From Clostridia bacterium (GTDB lineage Bacteria; Bacillota; Clostridia; Oscillospirales; CAG-272), in NCBI GenBank assembly GCA_017504995.1, contig JAFVQC010000065.1, positions 1 to 40,425 of the forward strand: 40,425 bases of DNA. Reading direction: 5' to 3'. This document shows, piece after piece, positions 37,879 to 40,425 of the stretch; the first letter of the stretch is position 1; each line of letters opens with the position of its first letter. Position numbers and translations under genes: made by a program. The notes under the pieces are model-generated. The model ran no database searches. It was not told where the DNA came from and saw only the letters and a list, made by a program, of their open reading frames with translations.

Positions 37879-39663
37879 ATGAAAGAAAAACAGACGAACC
37901 CCGCCGTTTGCGGAAGATCGACCGTCGGTCATCCGAAAACGGCAAAAAGAATCTTAGCGCTCCTTTTGACTTTTGCAATGCTGGCAACCACCCTGTGCCT
38001 GCCTGCATTCGCGGTAGACTCCACGGAGAATAGCGAACCCGTGGCAGAACAGACAGGGGAGGAAGTGGAAGCCGTTGCGGACGACGTCATTGAGATTTCA
38101 GACGAGGCGGGATTTCTCGCGATTGCTGATGATTTGACTGGCAACTATAAGCTGGTTGCCGATATTGAATTGAGCGAAGTTTTAGGCGCAGTCACCTTCA
38201 CCGGCACGCTGGACGGAGACGGACATACCGTAACGTTTTCTAAAACGTTTACCGATGCTAACTTTACAGGTGTTATGGGGACAACATTCAAGGGCACGTT
38301 GAAAGATATCACCTTTGAAGGTTTAAAATGGACTCCTTCAAGTAACGTTATCCGCGGGGGGGGGATATCGCAACAAGGCGGTGGAACCTACGAGAATGTT
38401 CACCTCACGGATTTTGAATTTGATTTCAAGAACAACACAAGAACCGCTTCAAGCTATGTGGGCGGCTTCGTCGGACAGTCTACGGCAGCGATTACTGCTA
38501 CCGGATGCACGGTTTCGGGAAGGATTTATTCTTCCAATGATGATACGGGCAGCGACGTGATACCCTTCAAAACCGGCGGCTTTTTGGGAAATGCTAGTAC
38601 TGTAGGCAATGACGTTACCTTGACGGATTGTATCAGCAACGTAGAGATTACCGACTACAAGACGACGCGAGTCACGCCCTATCAAGGCGGTCTCGTCGGC
38701 GGAGTAGAGAGCAGTGTCAATGTTACCCTGGAAAATTGTGTTAACAACGGAGCAATCACCTCCAGCGGTCGTTCGGGCGGCTTCATTGGAGAGGTTAGAG
38801 ACAAAGAGATAACTCCTACGATTGAGATTATAAATTGCGTAAACAATGGAGCAATCACAAACAACAGTGACACAGAAACCGGCGGCGTTGGCGGCTTCGT
38901 AGGATATGCGGCAAGCGGCAGTATCACAATAGAAAATTGCGTGAATACTGGTGACGTAACTGTATCCAATAAGGTCACCGGTAAGGGTGTAGGTGGCTTC
39001 GTAGGCAACTTCGAGGGAACAAGTTTGAGCTTGGAGAATGCGGTGAATCTCGGCAACGTTACCGGCGCTGATGGTAGCGTTGGAAGCATGATCGGAAAGG
39101 AAACTGTTACGGCTACGAAGACGGATTGCGTAAACTTTGGTACCGTCAACGGTGAATCCGGACTTACCGTTGTGCAGGCCAACAAAGGCGCGGGCGTTCG
39201 TATTCACAACACCGCAGACGAAAGCGGCTTGCGCTTCAAGTTCACCATGGACGAGACCTCTATTGCAAACTTGGATTTGCTGAGTCGCATTTACGGCAAA
39301 GACAACGTACAGGTCGGCGCGATCTTCCTTCCCACCGATCTGCTTCTGAACGGCGAATTGACCGAGGAAAACTATTCCAATGCGCTTACCATGGCAGGCA
39401 GCGCTTCCGAGGTAACGGACGGCTACTATCACGCATCTCTCGTTAAGCTCTATGATACCCACTACAATACCGAATATAGCTGTCAGAGCTTCTGGCGCTT
39501 CAAAACCTCCGCAGACGGTGAATGGATCACCGTTTACGCAAACAATACGCTGAGCAAAACCGTTGCAAGCGTTGCGGCTGATGCGTTGGATGACCCGAAT
39601 AAGCCGAGCTATTCTGCTGAGCAGACAGCGATTCTGAATGCCTATGCGGGAAGAACTAACTAA
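37879..39663 (+). CDS. Secreted GLUG-repeat surface protein
   Basis: The 594-residue protein has a long signal peptide (basic start, hydrophobic ILALLLTFAMLATTLCL, cleavage near PAFA-VD at about residue 46). A beta-strand-rich region follows (IELSEVLGAVTFTGTLDGDG), then at least six GLUG-like repeats of the pattern GGFVG...NCVNNGAIT (about residues 190-430). A distinct C-terminal domain of about 150 residues starts near GVRIHNTADESGLRFKFT. GLUG repeats occur in adhesins. No LPXTG motif, S-layer domain or membrane anchor is visible, so the mode of attachment is unknown. GGAGGAG precedes the ATG. A 44-residue peptide gene follows 12 bases after the stop. Confidence 0.85.
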   Translation: MKEKQTNPAVCGRSTVGHPKTAKRILALLLTFAMLATTLCLPAFAVDSTENSEPVAEQTGEEVEAVADDVIEISDEAGFLAIADDLTGNYKLVADIELSEVLGAVTFTGTLDGDGHTVTFSKTFTDANFTGVMGTTFKGTLKDITFEGLKWTPSSNVIRGGGISQQGGGTYENVHLTDFEFDFKNNTRTASSYVGGFVGQSTAAITATGCTVSGRIYSSNDDTGSDVIPFKTGGFLGNASTVGNDVTLTDCISNVEITDYKTTRVTPYQGGLVGGVESSVNVTLENCVNNGAITSSGRSGGFIGEVRDKEITPTIEIINCVNNGAITNNSDTETGGVGGFVGYAASGSITIENCVNTGDVTVSNKVTGKGVGGFVGNFEGTSLSLENAVNLGNVTGADGSVGSMIGKETVTATKTDCVNFGTVNGESGLTVVQANKGAGVRIHNTADESGLRFKFTMDETSIANLDLLSRIYGKDNVQVGAIFLPTDLLLNGELTEENYSNALTMAGSASEVTDGYYHASLVKLYDTHYNTEYSCQSFWRFKTSADGEWITVYANNTLSKTVASVAADALDDPNKPSYSAEQTAILNAYAGRTN

Positions 39664-39675
39664 GGAAAGGAGAGA

Positions 39676-39810
39676 ATGAAAATGAAAAAGATTACATACG
39701 TAAGACCCGAGGTTGAGCTCATTGCGATCTCCACCGAGGACGTTTGCACTCTCTCTTTGACGGGTGAGGATAGACTTTGGGAAGTGGCAGAGGCTGAGGA
39801 ATCCGCCTGA
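39676..39810 (+). CDS. 44-residue peptide downstream of the surface protein
   Basis: This short frame starts ATG with AAAGGAGAG just upstream and encodes MKMKKITYVRPEVELIAIST, then EDVCTLSLTGEDRLWEVAEA and EESA. It begins 12 bases after the surface-protein stop and is followed by a strong terminator, so it is the last gene of that operon. The pattern of a lysine start, Y-x-x-P-E-h-E and D-V-h-T-h-S with an acidic tail recalls short peptides common in gut anaerobes, whose function is unknown to me. A single cysteine lies mid-peptide. It has no signal peptide or membrane helix. A leader-core layout like that of a modified peptide is possible, but no modifying enzyme is near. Confidence 0.78.
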   Translation: MKMKKITYVRPEVELIAISTEDVCTLSLTGEDRLWEVAEAEESA

Positions 39811-39846
39811 GCCTTGACCCAACGGTTGAATTCCATAAACGAACGC

Positions 39847-39880
39847 ACCGCGGAGAGCCTCGGCTCTCCGCGGTCTTTTC
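39847..39880 (+). terminator. Terminator of the surface-protein operon
   Basis: ACCGCGGAGAGCC pairs with GGCTCTCCGCGGT (39862-39874), followed by CTTTTC. Confidence 0.9.
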
Positions 39881-39894
39881 GTGTGCTTTTTTGT

Positions 39895-40425
39895 TTGTTG
39901 GTTCGCCGTCTGTTTGCGGAAATTTATTTGTTTTTTACGGGTCGCCGAGGACGTCGACCCCTACGGGTTTGATGTATATTTATCGTTTATCGGTTCGGCG
40001 ATTGTTGTGTTCTATGCCATTCTCCTCATCCGTCTGCTCCTTCGTCGCATCCACCTTCCCCACGGGGGAAGGCTTACGGTAAGCGATGCCTTTCTTGTTT
40101 GCCGATTGGTTGCGAAAATTTGTTTGTTTTTTCGGGAGGATGCAATCATGTTTCGCTACGCTCAACTGCAAGCTTGCTTACGCAAACATTGCCCCTCCCC
40201 TACCGCATGAAATATTGTTCGCCGATGGATTGCGAAAATTTGATTGTTTTTTGCGGGAGCACCAAGGCGCTCCCCTACCGTGTTTCATTCAAATTTATTG
40301 TTCTCGGTTACGGAAATTCGTTCGTTTTCTTGGGTCGTCGAGGCGCCGACCCCTACCAAGATTGAAGGAAAACCATCGGACACCGTCCTTTTGAAACAAC
40401 GGTCAATGAAGATCATCACGGCTAC
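39895..40425. repeat. Terminal repeat cluster, both families
   Basis: There is no gene here. Cores are at 39939-39964 (same sequence as 27686-27711), a GGGAGG...CCTCCC pair spanning about 40134-40196, 40253-40278 (GCGGGAGC/GCTCCC CTAC) and 40332-40356 (the exact inverse of 15395-15419). The linker GATTGGTTGCGAAAATTTG recurs near 40102 and, with changes, near 40222. The second family occurs in reverse at about 40024-40090 (CTGCTCCTTCGTCGCATCCA, hairpin CCTTCCCC/GGGGAAGG, CTTACGGTAA). Bases 40357-40400 carry the inverse of the TTCAAAAG...GTCCGA linker. Confidence 0.82.

Overview
The window looks like chromosomal DNA of a low-to-mid GC Gram-positive anaerobe of the Bacillota, class Clostridia, probably an uncultured gut lineage. 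The evidence is the strong AGGAGG ribosome binding sites, TTGACA-17-TATAAT promoters (often with an extended TG), HPr kinase, acetate kinase, the NiaR-regulated NAD pathway, a clostridial-type single-chain PurL of about 1,230 residues, and cobalamin, ZTP and manganese riboswitches. The gaps between operons are packed with short palindromic repeats belonging to a few families. I cannot name the genus from the sequence.

Layout. 1-2.7 kb is an accessory patch: a complete tRNA-Asn, a chimeric copy of its 3' half, and a small cassette between two 130-bp direct repeats. The cassette holds a GNAT acetyltransferase behind a leader peptide and attenuator, a truncated XRE regulator and an unknown gene. 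2.8-4.3 kb is an ImmR/ImmA-like regulator-protease pair divergent from a DUF6514-like gene, with three ACAC-N5-GTGT operators between them. 4.4-5.1 kb is a ThuA-like protein. 5.3-7.2 kb (minus) is an ApbE lipoprotein, a NusG-domain-II protein and a Gx transporter. 7.4-11.3 kb is a GT-C-like membrane protein, a CPBP protease and tadA. 11.3-11.5 kb is an ordered array of hairpins. 11.7-15.3 kb is the nadA-nadB-nadC-niaR operon. 15.9-17.1 kb is a cobalamin riboswitch followed by a DUF4430 lipoprotein and an ECF S-component. 17.2-26.5 kb is a ZTP riboswitch and the purine operon purE-purM-purN-IMP cyclohydrolase-AICAR formyltransferase-purD-purL. 26.6-29.2 kb (minus) is an unknown anchored extracellular protein and a PrsA/SurA-like foldase. 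29.4-31.3 kb is hprK and a sugar isomerase/epimerase. 31.8-33.0 kb (minus) is ackA, and 33.1-34.3 kb is the tRNA(Met) cytidine acetate ligase gene. 34.4-37.2 kb (minus) is a Ca/Mn-type P-ATPase behind a yybP-ykoY manganese riboswitch. 37.5-39.8 kb is a small XRE regulator divergent from a GLUG-repeat surface protein and a 44-residue peptide. The rest is repeats.

How it fits together. Most of the window is housekeeping metabolism under metabolite-sensing RNA: purines by ZTP, cobalamin by B12, cation export by Mn. NAD synthesis is probably controlled by the NiaR encoded at the end of its own operon. The accessory logic is three XRE regulators, two of them with clearly readable palindromic operators in divergent promoters, and one leader-peptide attenuator. 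The best candidates for undescribed biology are the attenuated acetyltransferase cassette, the XRE-controlled surface protein plus micro-peptide, the three-operator ImmR-like switch, and the modular palindromic repeat families.
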